A stretch of 64,000 nt of DNA, from the NCBI GenBank assembly GCA_902728285.1, contig CACVBU010000973.1:186001-250000 (forward strand). The letters are read 5' to 3'. This document shows positions 1 to 12,100 of the stretch, in pieces; positions within the stretch are counted from its first letter, which is position 1; every line of letters begins with the position of its first letter. A program made the position numbers and the translations under genes. The DNA is from Clytia hemisphaerica. Lineage: Eukaryota; Cnidaria; Hydrozoa; Leptothecata; Clytiidae. Below the pieces are notes generated by a model. The model was not told where the DNA came from. It was given only the letters and a program-made list of their open reading frames with translations, and searched no databases.

Positions 1-1352
1 GCTGGATGTGGGTAACCAAAAACTAGCCCAAGTCAAGCAAACCAGTAGGGAGCTGGGTATAAAACCTCTCAATATGAAATATTGTGGTTGTCTTTTTAGC
101 ACGAATGTTGCAATCATGTATTGGAACTCTAAATTACTTATAGGATACACATAACTATCCTCTGTTGTCAGGGTACGTTCAAGAGTGAACCCCATCCATG
201 TATCCAGCTTCGTTTCTCGTCCGTCTCTTCTCTCATCAATAACCACCGGATTTTCGGCCCAAAACATCTTCATTACTGCCGTATTATACAGATATGAAAT
301 AATCATTAAGTTACAACTCTGAGAATCCAATGGAAACATCAATAGATCCATTTCACAGTGTGCAACGACCCTTATTCGACTTGACAATGACACAATACCG
401 TCAGGGTAGATCATTACTCCTGACAAATCTTTCAGAAATGAGCTTTTTTCAGTATGTTTCATGTTACGTACGAACAAGTCAGGGATCCAAATATTTTCGT
501 ACGCGGTTTCTCCTGAAATGTAGAAAATGTATTTTGCACATATTACTTTGTTGTAACGCGTAATTAAGGTATAATTATATTTTTTCTCCGAGCCACTAAA
601 TCATGATTCAAACAAATAAACAACAATTTTTGTCTGATATGTAGATATATCTTTTAACCTAGAAATTTCATTTTAACCTGACGATAAGTTAGTAAAGACT
701 CAAAAAGCTTTGTTTAATAAAATCAAAATTTTGGTGTTGTTTATTTGCTTGAATTATTAAAGAGACATTAAAGTAGTAAAATGTAAACATTGCGCGAACC
801 ACGTGTCATTAAAGAGAACAATTAAAATCACGTGTCCAAAACAAACTTGTAAAACGCAATCGAACAATCAAAATTAGCCATATTTGGTTTGATTTTTTAT
901 TTTGACATGTGACATTTGTTTTGATTTTGTATCCGCTCCGCATACAGTTAGTTTACAAATTTCGCAAGTACTGTTATGTCCCTTTAAGGTAAGTTCGGAG
1001 CAAAAAATGAGAGAAAAATCTAACCTTTAACCAACGCATAAGTAGCGTTATTATATTCTTTGAAAGCCAATCTTGGATCAATCCATTTCATGCCAAAATA
1101 CATTTCAATTTCAAATGTCATTTTAGCGGTATCCAGGCTACCAATATTTAAAATGTACATTGATACATTAACATTAACGGTTTTACCGGGGTCTTCTGAG
1201 TAAGGGATGGCAACTTTACTGTAATTCTTTAAATTTATGTCGTTTAAGCTGGCCATATGGCCTATGGTAAGTTGGAACATGTTCAAAGCTAACAATGATA
1301 TTTTGAACATCAAAACACCCATTGTTATGTTTCTGACTTGATTATTATGCAC
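1..1352 (-). CDS. Cys-loop ligand-gated ion channel subunit, 5' two exons (partial)
   Basis: Two exons are seen: 1352-1025 and 512-1, joined in phase 1 by GT (1024-1023) and AG (514-513); the rest lies off the left edge. This family forms pentameric plasma-membrane channels gated by neurotransmitters or similar small ligands. The start gives a hydrophobic signal segment (MGVLMFKISLLALNMFQL, after a short Met lead). Next come the ligand-binding-domain motif FGMKWIDPRLAF, IWIPDLFVRN, and the signature Cys-loop CEMDLLMFPLDSQSC with exactly 13 residues between the cysteines. Further on is the pre-TM1/TM1 stretch, with LKRQPQYFILRGFIPSSLLV and then LTWASFWLP. The W-x-D-P-R-L motif and the FWL end of TM1 resemble GABA/glycine-type (anion-selective) subunits more than nicotinic ones. 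The pore-lining TM2 is outside the window, so ion selectivity and ligand cannot be read. Family assignment is very safe; subtype is not. Confidence 0.9.
757..987. mobile_element. MITE with TTAAAGGGACATAACAGTA-type ends, in receptor intron 1
   Basis: The left end (TTAAAGAGACATTAAAGTAG) is an imperfect inverted copy of the right end (reverse complement TTAAAGGGACATAACAGTAC). The element is about 230 bp, has no coding capacity and lies wholly within the receptor's 510-bp intron. TTAA/TTA at the ends could be the target duplication. Family unassigned. Confidence 0.55.
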
Positions 1353-2071
1353 TTGAAAATAAGTAGCTTTGAATAATTATTTAATATCTGACTTTACTTT
1401 TTTCGTTTTTTTTCGATAACAAATTTTTCTACCATTTTACTTTTTGAAAATGACTGTTATTTTGTAAAAAAAATGTCCTTAATGAATGGCTATCATAGAA
1501 CCATTGTCAAAGAAGGAAGGTGGCGTCAATTATTCATCAGGTACCCCCGCTATGTTCACTTTTTCCAAGATCTTTTCAGATGCATTGTTTTTATTATGTA
1601 AACTGGAACTGTGAAAGGAAATCCTACCTGAACAATGAATAATTTTCTCTATTCCTGCGAAAATGTTTTTTGTTATATAGTTTTAAGACGTGCGATTTTA
1701 CCTGTGAATGTTACTTAAGTGATTGGGTATAGAGCGAAATTGAATATTTTTTGTTATATAAGACGCCTCCTCCTGCACTCATTTTTTCTAAATCTAACAC
1801 AGGCTTTTTGTTGAGTTGTATACCTCAATATCGTCAAAAGTCACGAAAAGTTCAAAAGTTTTAGAACCATATCCATATTGATGAAAAAATTAAAATGGTA
1901 TACGAATAAACACAGTCAAACAAATTCCCTCATTAAACCCCTTGCAAGTCAAATTTTTCTGAGTGAAAAACGTTGTTCTTTTAATTACGAAATTTGAGAC
2001 TATTTAAGAAATTTCTAAAAACAACCCTGTCAAAAACCCGCTGGGGTCGCAGCCCCACTGGAAAATTTGGT

Positions 2072-3537
2072 TTAACCTTTTCAGCCCGGCGGACGAGTAT
2101 AGTCGTCGAGCATACGTTCCGGCGGACGAGTATAGTCGTCTTTTTGACATTGTGATCTTCTAAGCTATATTTCTCCCATTGGCTTCTTTGCTAGCCGTAG
2201 AAGTAAAGAGAAACGGAAAGTAGAGGTTCTAAGCTTTCTTTTGATATATGGTGATGTAATGTTTTGATCACGTGGTCAGGCAGCAGATTTCGGAGAAAAG
2301 GTAGAGAAAAACACTGAATCAAGATGGCGACCAAGAAATGGGTTTTTCAAACTTACTGCTAAAGTTCTTGGATTTTTTGACTGGTTTAGGCCACTTTTCT
2401 TCATGGAAACATTGTTTTTATAATGGCAAAACATCCAGTAAGTATATCTTATATTTTGTGTTTTGTTTTTAGCATAAAAATTCCATTTATTTGTCATTTT
2501 GACCACTTTTCTCGACAAACCATCGGAGTCGACCCAAACTTACAGTGCTTTTTACTTTTTATTCAGGTTGGAGCATGGAAAGTGGACAAATTCAATGCAA
2601 AAGTGTTTTCTACACCTCATTTATTTCAAAGGAGCACCAAAGAATTTGAAAAGCCTGGATTTATGTTGAATTGCACTACTTCTACCGCTCCACCAGCAAC
2701 GGTCGATCGATCCCCGAAATTCTTGGCTCATAACGATGTCCTGATTACAGCTTATATGGATCAAAATGATGGCAGGAACCACATAACAGCCACATGGAAT
2801 TATTATGATGACATTTAGCACTCCTTATGGGCAAGAGAGACCAGATTTGATAGCAATGAGTTTGCCTCAAAAGGCTTACGGTTTTTGGAAACTTTGCAAC
2901 TGTCGCCGATTATGCCATCTAGTTTCACGGTAGCCGATACCCTTCAAAAGCTTCAGGAGCTAAGAATACTGACTGAAAGTGTTGTTTAAATAGTTGGGGA
3001 ATACTTTTACACCATTTTTGATGTTGTAGCTGCTTCTGGAAACACATTATCATCAAAATACTTCAAAATTGTATATATTGGATTTTTTTAGCCGAAAATC
3101 GTGATTTTTGGCAAAAGTGACCGATATTTGGGAGGCTGGTGTGACACATACAGATTTTTCTGGATGCTGATTTTTGGTATATTACTTCAAAATGATGTAT
3201 AGATTGATAAATAGCCAAAGACAGATTTTTTAATTAACTTCCCCCCACTTTTTTTTGCTCTAGAAGTGAAAAATGCAAAAAAAATGACATTACCGCCAAA
3301 CGTGAAAAAAAACTGTGGTTTACGTGATGCTACCATTTTTGTTGGAATATTTTATTTGGATTGGTACTTGGTCTAAAAGTTGTAGAATTTATGTAGCTTT
3401 TCAGGGATACCTTACTTTTTTTCTAAAGATTCCTAGTTCTTGAGTTATGATCAAATAACTGAACATGTCTATTTTCTGAAAAAATGTTGCGCGCTGACAG
3501 CGTGAAAATTTAAAAAGTTGCGCGCTGGAAAGGTTAA
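2072..3537. mobile_element. piggyBac-like non-autonomous element with TTAA target duplication
   Basis: Both ends are flanked by TTAA (2072-2075 and 3534-3537). The first bases inside match as inverted repeats: left CCTTTTCAGCCCGGCGG, right (reverse complement) CCTTTCCAGCGCGCAAC. Just inside the left end, CGGCGGACGAGTATAGTCGT occurs twice (about 2087 and 2112). The right end carries two copies of GTTGCGCGCTG. TTAA targeting and CCTTT-starting ends are hallmarks of the piggyBac superfamily. The interior (about 1.46 kb) has no full transposase; its longest frame (2423-2818, plus) has no domain I recognise. The flanks (CCCCACTGG-rich) look like an older repeat into which it inserted. Confidence 0.75.
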
Positions 3538-3719
3538 CCCCCATTTGAAATTCATTGTTTAAAAATTGCACTCAAAGACATCCCCACTGGATTTTTTAAC
3601 CATGGATTTCAATAGGAATTTTAATCCCCACTGAAGAAAAATAGGGCTGTGAGACAGGGGTGTACACTAAAAATAATCACGAAATCTCAAATTATCATTC
3701 TTCGATTCTTCTTCAATTA

Positions 3720-4280
3720 CTGGCCAAAAAAATTTCCGAAAAAATAGCTTCAGCTTCTTTTTAAAGAACCTTGCCCTCTATCTGGATACAAAAAAATAAA
3801 AAAAAACCTAATAAAGCAATTTAACACGCAAAAAAAACCCTTTCTTTTGGCACTCTTTGGCCATATTTGGCCATAAAATAATTTTTTTCGAAATCAGACT
3901 CCATCAGATTTTAAAATCATTACCATTTTACATCATTGTGCAAAAAAATCAGAAGTAAATACCAAGGCAAACCGCGAGAAGTGTTCATTTTTCCTAAAAA
4001 TGATACGGTCAAAAACAATTTTCTGGAAAAAACGACTTCAGCCACTTTTTAGAGACCTTTGCCCTCTATCCTCTATCTTTATGCAAAAAAAATAGAAAAA
4101 GCTAATGAAGCAATTTCCTACTAAGTCCAAAAAACGCTATTTTAAGGCACTTTTTGACCCAAATTTGCCCAAAAAAATTATTTTCAAAAATCGGGCTCCG
4201 CCATTTTTTGAGTACTGTCATTCTAATAAAGAAAGTCCAGATTTCATTACTCCTATAATGAACCAAGAAAATGGGGAAAA
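3720..4280. repeat. Pair of diverged direct repeats, about 290 bp each
   Basis: The segment from about 3720 (…TTCAGCTTCTTTTTAAAGAA, CCTTGCCCTCTATC) is repeated in diverged form from about 4012 (…TTCAGCCACTTTTTAGAGAC, CTTTGCCCTCTATC). Both continue with an A-rich stretch, a CTAATRAAGCAATTT block and a TTTGGCACT/TTAAGGCACT block. This looks like an old tandem or dispersed repeat. No coding signal. Confidence 0.5.
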
Positions 4281-6199
4281 TAGTCCATTTAAAAATTTCA
4301 ACCCCTACTTTTTGGGGTTAGCTGACCTTACAATTTTCGGGTCTTCATAACCTGACATAAAAAAGTTTTTCAAATTATATAAAACTTGTTTGTTGTACTT
4401 TCATAACATGAAAGCATAGTCATTATAAAAACACTGGTCTGGAAGGCTTTTGTCTCTTTTTATTGTTAAAAGATGGAGCTTTCGTACCAAAATCGGTTTA
4501 TTTTTCAAACTTTTTGATCATGTGATAAGAAAATAGACCGATCCCAAGAGGAGATTTTGGTAACGTGATCAAAAAGTATGCAAATCGCAACTTGTCTTTT
4601 GTTTGTAACAAAAGAAAATTGAACAAAAAGCTAAAACAATACATTGTTAGACCGGGGTTTTTTATAATAACTATGATGAAAGTATTACCTGAGAGATGAT
4701 TGATGTTGAAATTTTGAGCTTTCTGTTTGGAACAATAGAATATCCCCATTAGGACTTTAGTAGAAATTTTTGACCCCGCTGTGGGAAAGGTTCCAGCGGT
4801 GCTGTGATGCAGGGGCGTTATTACATTACTCGCATAAATCAACACAAGATTTTCAACAAAAACCTTTCTTGTCTGCTCTTTTCGTCCTTTCTTTTACTTT
4901 TCCTCATTTGTAGCACGATAAAATTAATATCTTTGTTAAACCCTTGTCAGAGTATATTTCTAAAGCATAAATTTCACTTAGAGAACAATAATTTCCGATG
5001 AATACTGAAATTTCGCTTTCAACAACTAAATCTCTTCGCATACATTCTGGGGCTCAAAAAATCGAAAACAATCCAATTTTCAGAATAACAAAATGCTCGA
5101 AACGGACGAACATCGGTTAATTTAAAAGACCTCCGAGGTAGGTCCAAAAATGAACACTATGTTTTTACTATAGCGGTAGTGATAAGTACAAACTTCTCTT
5201 CCTCCTACTTTTCTCGACCTGTTGATTTCGACGTTACCCTGAACATGTAACAGCAAAAGGTCCGCATCGTACACTTTTGCTATAAAGATTTGTTAACCGT
5301 TAGGAAAAGTGGATTGAAAATTATTTTCTGACGAATAATACAGAAAGTTCTGTCCTTTTTTTGAAGCAGTCGCCAACAGGGTGATTGAAACACGCTGACC
5401 TAGTCTATCTTTTAGAATAAGGAGAATAAAAGAAAACAGAAGAGATTGGAAGGATAAGAGGAACGCATTCAAAAAGCATAGTGTGAACCCCCCCCCCCGC
5501 ACTTTTCAAGAAAGGCTTTATCCCTATAAGGGTAGGTTATCTTCCAAATAAAATGGGGGGTTTGAGCTTTTAGGGGGGTCAAATAAAAAAGGGAGATAGC
5601 AACTTTTTGGTCTAAATATTTTTTTTTTTACTGATTCAGACTGAAGATCACAATTATTTTTCAACTTTCAGAAATGGCAAAATAACAGAAATTTGCTTTC
5701 ATTTTTAGACCAACGTCCGAGATTCAGAAAAGGCCTTAAAAATGGTTTTCGTAGGGCACCCCTTAGATCAGGGCAAATTTTTGATATTATACCCCTAGTA
5801 TGGTGTAGAATTGACAAAAAAAATTTGCCCTTCGAATCTCCTGCAGTTTTCGAGTGAATCGATTTTTAGTTAATCGATAGAACTTATCAAGGGTCCCCCC
5901 TTTACTAACGGTTTGTGTGGTCTATTTTCTGAGGTTTTTAACTAGTATGATGCTTTTAGTATTAAATGGTTCCAGTCGTGGATCGCTACATGCTTTTTAT
6001 ATGTCCATGACCCGGGGGGGGGGCAGTGGGTTTACCAACTGACGGTATGTGCGGCGAAAAAATTGGCATCTGCATACTATGAAAAGTATGGTCCAAATTC
6101 TTCTTGGTGTATCATCATCGTTGTCATATTGATGTGTTTTTTTTCAGCGAAAAAAAATTATTGAAAATTAAAAGTAATATACATGAAAGACAACACAAG

Positions 6200-9100
6200 A
6201 TGGGGAAACGGAACAAAGATATGAATATGGGTCGACGAAGACAAATGATACAATTAGGAAGCAGTCAAAAACAAGGTAACTGGTTACACTTCCCATCTCG
6301 TCACCTTTTTTCTGCTTTGTGGGTTTTTCCTCGTTAAATGCTTTGAAATGCTGAAAAATCATAAAGTTCATCCATTAACTGTTTATTATATATTGACTTC
6401 TCTTTAGTTGTGTCACGAAACCGTGTTGCCACTCCTGAAGTTCGAGATGAGCCAGTGGGTAAGATTAAAGGTTTTGTTATTAAATACGAGTGTTATCGTT
6501 GGTATACTCATCACTTTTAATTTACAAGCTTTTTGATATTGAATTGAATTGACACGGATGTGGAGCAAGATTGGTCAGAAAAAAGGAAAAGAAAAACAAT
6601 TTTTAGTTTATTCATGACATCATAACATTTGGGAGACACCGTCCTATGAAACATGTGCCTGATATGAAACCAATTGATTCGGTGTTGATTATCAATCCAA
6701 GTTTGGGTTTATCAAAAAGGTTTCTAAAAAAGAAATTGGGCCTAGAATTATTTTTACATCTCTATACACCCATTTAGATTTTAAAGGTTTTCTTTTTTTG
6801 CATATATGGAAAGGAGGTGCGTCTTTTTTGCTGACAGAGCAGAATTGCAAAAGAATTTATCAAAATTTGTTATCGCGGGGTGCAAGATGGGAAGAAAGTT
6901 GTTTTTGTCTTGTTTGAAAATATGCAGTGTAAGCAAATGTCAGGAGATAAGTTAATTGATTGTTCTTCAAAGTCGTGGAGAAATCTTAGGTGATGCTAAC
7001 TAATTTATAAATTCTTAGCTGTGGTTGTGAACACTTAATATTTCTTATTACTGATAACAAACTTTTTATTTACAGAAGAACAACCGAAAAAAGAAATGGA
7101 TGATCCTCTAGCTGGTTTCTTAGCCGTACGGTTATTTTTTCAACTTTATCTTTCAATCGGGCGTAGTGGTGTAGTGGTTATCGTGCTTGACTTCTGTCCA
7201 GGAGGCTCGATTTCGATACCCACCATGGCACTACGATTCACTTGGCAAGTGGATACTCCTTCGCCCGGGTCAACCCATGCCATGTGAGGGGAATTGGGAA
7301 TTGGGTACCATAACTCTGATACAAGAGTATGGGTAGATATTTCCCATTCCGATGCATCGGAGGGCATATCTATATCTATCTTTCAATCTGTATCTTTGGA
7401 TTGTACTTACAATATAATTACCGAACTCCCAAAAATCTTTTTTATGAATAATAGAATTCTAAGGATTTTGTGATAGATCCAACCTTACAGAACCTAACCA
7501 TCGAAAATCTTTTTATACTTCGATTTAAATCTAAACCAGTAATGTATAATATAATGTGGATTTCACATAGGCTTCTGATTATCGTCTTCTAGCGAAAAAA
7601 GATCTCTTATACATTAGCCCGGGGTCCACTTAAAGCTTTTTTTAGACTGGATGGCGCGATTAAGTTTACTTCACTGGAAAAATATTACATTATTAGAAAG
7701 CAAAGTTCAGCCAGAAGTAGACTCTAATCTTCTTATACATATGTCTTTAGAGATCTGCACTTTTTTGTTCATTTAGGAGATCAACTCTTTAGAAGGACCA
7801 GCATCATCTTCTACGGCAGCCGAAGAAAGCCGTCCAGCAATGTCATCCGCAACCGGAACTAACGCTAATACTCAATCTCAAGCAAGTAGTGACAATCAAA
7901 TGATGTATGATCCAGAAAATTTCAATCCTGCTACACAAGGTATGATAGATGGTGCATTATTGTCTATTTATTATTAGATTATCAGTTATAGACTAACTAG
8001 ATAATTATTTACTAATATCCGACCATAAGGAGCGGTGACCTAGTGCCGTGGGTCAAGCTGGAGTTTTTACAAGTTCTTTGATGACTCTGTTGGTCGTTAA
8101 ATGTTGAGACAAACGATTTTATTACTTTTTCTAAAGAACGCGTCATCCCTATTGTTTAAAAATAACCAATCAGTTAAGAATCTTGTAAAAACTCCAAGGC
8201 ATCCCAGTGCCGTGCCCCCCCCTCTGAAAACAATCGAAAGACTATCTAAAAGTCCTAGATTACTAGATTATCCACGTAAAATATTTACAAATATTTACAA
8301 TATTCCTCAATAGGTTTACACATGTTATTACACAAACAGAAATTCTGGTGATCAGAATCCCTTTCAGCTGTGGTGTTATTGAAAAAAACCATCCGTTTCA
8401 ATTCTATTGTGTATTGATCTCAAGGCGTAAAAAATAGTTTCTCTCTATCTTAAGCAATTATTCACACAAAATCAAAAAACATCTCATTTTTCATTCCAGT
8501 TGATTTATTACCAGAGAATTGGCAAGCTTGTTTAGATGAACAAACACAATGTTATTATTACTGGAACGTAGTGACGAATGAAGTCCAATGGTACCCGCCA
8601 TCTGCACCCTTGCCTCCACCGCCACCGCCTCCCGCCCCTGAGGAAAAGGTAGAATCACCAGTTAAGAGATTGGAATTAGAGGAAGAGACTTTTGTTGAGC
8701 ATAAAGATGAAGATATTGATTCTCCCGTATCTTTGAAGTCGCCTGTGGAATCGAAAGCAGAAAAAGTTGAGAAGGTTACAGATGTCGATTTGAAATCTCC
8801 TGAACGTGTGGAGGAGGAAGAAAGCGCGTCTTCAAAGAAGGAAAAGGACAAAGTATTAATGAGTCAAATCAAAGAACGAATCAAGCGTAAGAAAGAAGAG
8901 AAAATAAAGAAAGAGAGAGAAGAAAAGGAACGGCTGGAACAAGAAGCACTTGATAAACCGCGTCGCGACCGCGAGGAGGCGTTACGCGAACGCCTGATCA
9001 AGAAAAAGAAAGAGAGAGACGATTCCAAGGATGACAAATCAAAAGATAACGATGACTTGAATAATTCTTTGAACGCGAGTGCGGATTCGTTCGCTTTGGA

Positions 9101-12100
9101 TATGTTTGCGGCCGCTGAGGAGTCTTCTAGTAAAAGGGAACGCAAGATCAGTGAATCCTCCAATCACTCCGCTAAAAGTTTGAACGATACAAAAATTACG
9201 AAGGAGGAGGCCAAAAACTCTTCCAAAGCTGATTTCAATCCAGGTGAGAGAGGTCTAGCTTCAAGTTTTTTTTCAAGTTATTGTTTTCTCAAACTATGTT
9301 TTTGTTGATAATCTCCTCGTTTTCTACCCAATAAACTTTGTTATATCACAGAGTACTAAAACGATTCGCTTAGCTTTCTGAGATTAACTTCAATAAAAAT
9401 AGAAATTTTTTTCTCAATTTTTATTTCCAATGAAAGTTTACATACCTATCTTTACTAACATATTAAAGTTTATACAATATTCCTCGCCAGGGTACCTTAT
9501 TACACAAAAAAATTAAAAATTTCGTATTAATCAGAACCATTTTCGCAAATCTTAATTCTGTCGCGTATTAATTTCAAGGTTGTTAAATGACTTTAGTTAT
9601 GGTTCATGTAATAAGGTGAACTATTTTTTAAATGTACAATTAAAATGGTGGTTAATAAAAAATCGATTTAAAGGGATAATCAGATGGTCTGAGATATTTT
9701 GCCTGCAGAAAGCTTCTAGGATTTTAGGAAAAACCTCTAAATTTTTCGGTGTATTTATTTTCTTAACTCAAGTTATGCCAATTTGAAATCTCGAAAAATG
9801 GGACTTTTCAGGGACTTTTCACACTTTTTTCTATTGTTTTCAAGCAAAAGTTCAAAATTTCAAAGTGGTATAACTTTAGTTAGGAAAATAAGTACACCGA
9901 AAAATTTAGAAATTTTTCCTAAAATCCTAGAAGCTATCTATAGGCAAAATATCTCAAACCATCTGATTATCCCTTTAAAAAAAAAAATTCAAAATTTCTA
10001 GCCATTACTAAGACATCCAAAAAGCCAACAGAAACGAAAGCATCGACGGTGTGGAGAATCATTGATTACGGAGACGAGGAAAGCGAAACTGAAAGTGAAT
10101 CTGAAGAAGGGGAAATAAAATCAAAGAAAAGTGCTGAATCAGCAGAAACCACTCCGCAGAAGAAAACCCATCAGAATGACGAAGCGGTTGACAATTACGC
10201 TGAAATGCTCTTAGAAGGTAACTCATTATTATTTTTAGCTCTTTATAGTAGGGGGCAAACTCTTAGGACCCGTGACATCTTTTATACGACAAAACCAAAC
10301 CTGATCCATTTTAAAGAATGAAGTATTTAAAGAGTTTTTCGCGAGGGGGTTTCCTTCTAAGGACTAGGAAATATTTTTAGGGCTCGAAAACTGACGTCAC
10401 AGGCAAAACCCCTTGACCCCTAAATTTGACGAAATTTCAAAGTCCCAAAACCACTTACACCAATGGAAAGCTCTCAAAAAACGACATAGAGGACTTTGAA
10501 GTGGATATAGCCACGCGATTTTTTAGCAAATAAGTGGCTTCAAATTCTGCATAGGATACCTTACGTAACAATGGTATGCAGTCACTTTCGGTCGGGGTTG
10601 TGGACGGCGAAATTTGTAGTTTTTTAATGACATTTGTCGTTCTTTTTGTCTATTTTTATTAAATGTAGTTTTCTTTAGATAAATCCCCTTTTACATCATG
10701 GTCTCTGCTATCATGCCAACTACAAAACATTTTCTTCCAACGTTCTCTTTGATATCGGCATTATGTTTTGAGCACGACGGAAAAGGTTGCTCCGAAACGT
10801 TAATACTACCCGTATTGACGGTAATTTTATTTGACGTACGACGTCGTGGTCTGCGATACGATTTATTGCCCAATATATAAACGCACGGATTGATTAGACT
10901 GTTACCAGTCATTGTAACAGCGCCAAACTTGACTAAATTCAACGTTTCCTCATTGGGGTTAATCACAAAGATGATTAACATTACAAGAGCGGTCAACGAG
11001 CATACCATGTATGCGACTACGATAATCAGTACGTTTTTAGTGACTTTTCGTTCTATAGTTTTGTCTCTCACTTCTGCAGCGTTGCTCTTGTTCGTTATTC
11101 GATTGGTCGAGTTTTTCATAACTTTTAAGATCATCCGATATAGGTATGAGAGAAGAGAAATAGTGGCTAAAAACAAAGCTATTAATAAAACACCGTTTAC
11201 TTGTAAATTGACGAAAATGATGGCTGGAAATATGATCGAAATTGCTGAGATCAGCACAAGGAGTGTGTAGACCCGTTTCCTTGGCGTTCGGTCTTGATAA
11301 TTGTGTGGGCTTGAGATTTTGAGGTAGTTATTAAAAGCAATGAGGACGACGATCAAAGAGGAAGACCAAATGCAAATCGCATCTAGGTAGCCAAGAAAAG
11401 TGGGTTTACTATCCATATCTGGGTTTTGCATGTAAATCGCTATCTTGACTGGTAAATCTCCAAGACACATGAACAAGTCTGAAATATTCAAAGCTAACAG
11501 CAAAATCTCGAGATTACCAAACGAAGTGTTCTGCGATCGTCTGCCTCTATTTCTTTGCTTGAAGGCCACAAGACAATACAATGCATAAATGTTTGTTAAG
11601 CCACCAATGAGTGAAATCGGTATGTAAGCAATGCCCAAATATAGATAAACCATCATGAGCGAAAGTGGACTTTCCGTTTTCAACTTTTGACACTGGTAGT
11701 TTTTTATGATTTTTTTGTTGTTTTGGTATGTTTATGGCGTTTATAATGTAATGAAACGAATGATATCGGTTGACATGGTAATCGAAGTCACGCTCTTGTT
11801 ATGTAAATTGGCCTTTCTTGAGATTTTATTGGTCCAATCGTCGTTCAAGGATATTCGTCGCTCAAAACTTGGTGTAGACTGTTGCCATATTATCATTACT
11901 CAAGACTTAAGGGTTCCTTTTATTACTTTATTTTGATTACCGTACAAAAAAAGCAGCTGTCTTTTGCATCTTCCTATTGTTAATAACAACTTGTTCTACT
12001 TTTTGATCATGTGACTTGGTGTTAAACCAATCAGAAGAGGATTGTTAGTGGAAAAGACAAAGTATTCTTTGTATCTTTGTATTCGCGATGACAATAATAA

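Larger units (their letters stand above)
1353..6199. other. Intergenic spacer between two divergent genes
   Basis: No convincing exon was found between the start codons of the Cys-loop receptor (minus) and FNBP4 (plus), which are transcribed divergently. The stretch holds a piggyBac-like element, diverged direct repeats at about 3720-4280, and homopolymer runs (C-run near 5490, G-run near 6012). Short open frames at 4105-4350 and 4498-4845 show no recognisable domain. Promoters for both genes should lie here, but no clear TATA/initiator pair can be singled out. Confidence 0.6.

Noticed and set aside
330-563. 77-codon plus-strand frame
   Set aside because: Overlaps the Cys-loop receptor exon on the opposite strand and has no domain.
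2423-2818. piggyBac transposase
   Set aside because: No DDD catalytic motif or Cys-rich C-terminus is visible in the frame, so the element is called non-autonomous.
7158-7232. tRNA gene at the SINE head
   Set aside because: A- and B-box-like sequences exist, but the segment is the head of a SINE with a body, tail and target duplications, and no full cloverleaf was evident.
8558-8851. Minus-strand Ser-rich frame
   Set aside because: Shadow of FNBP4 exon 5.
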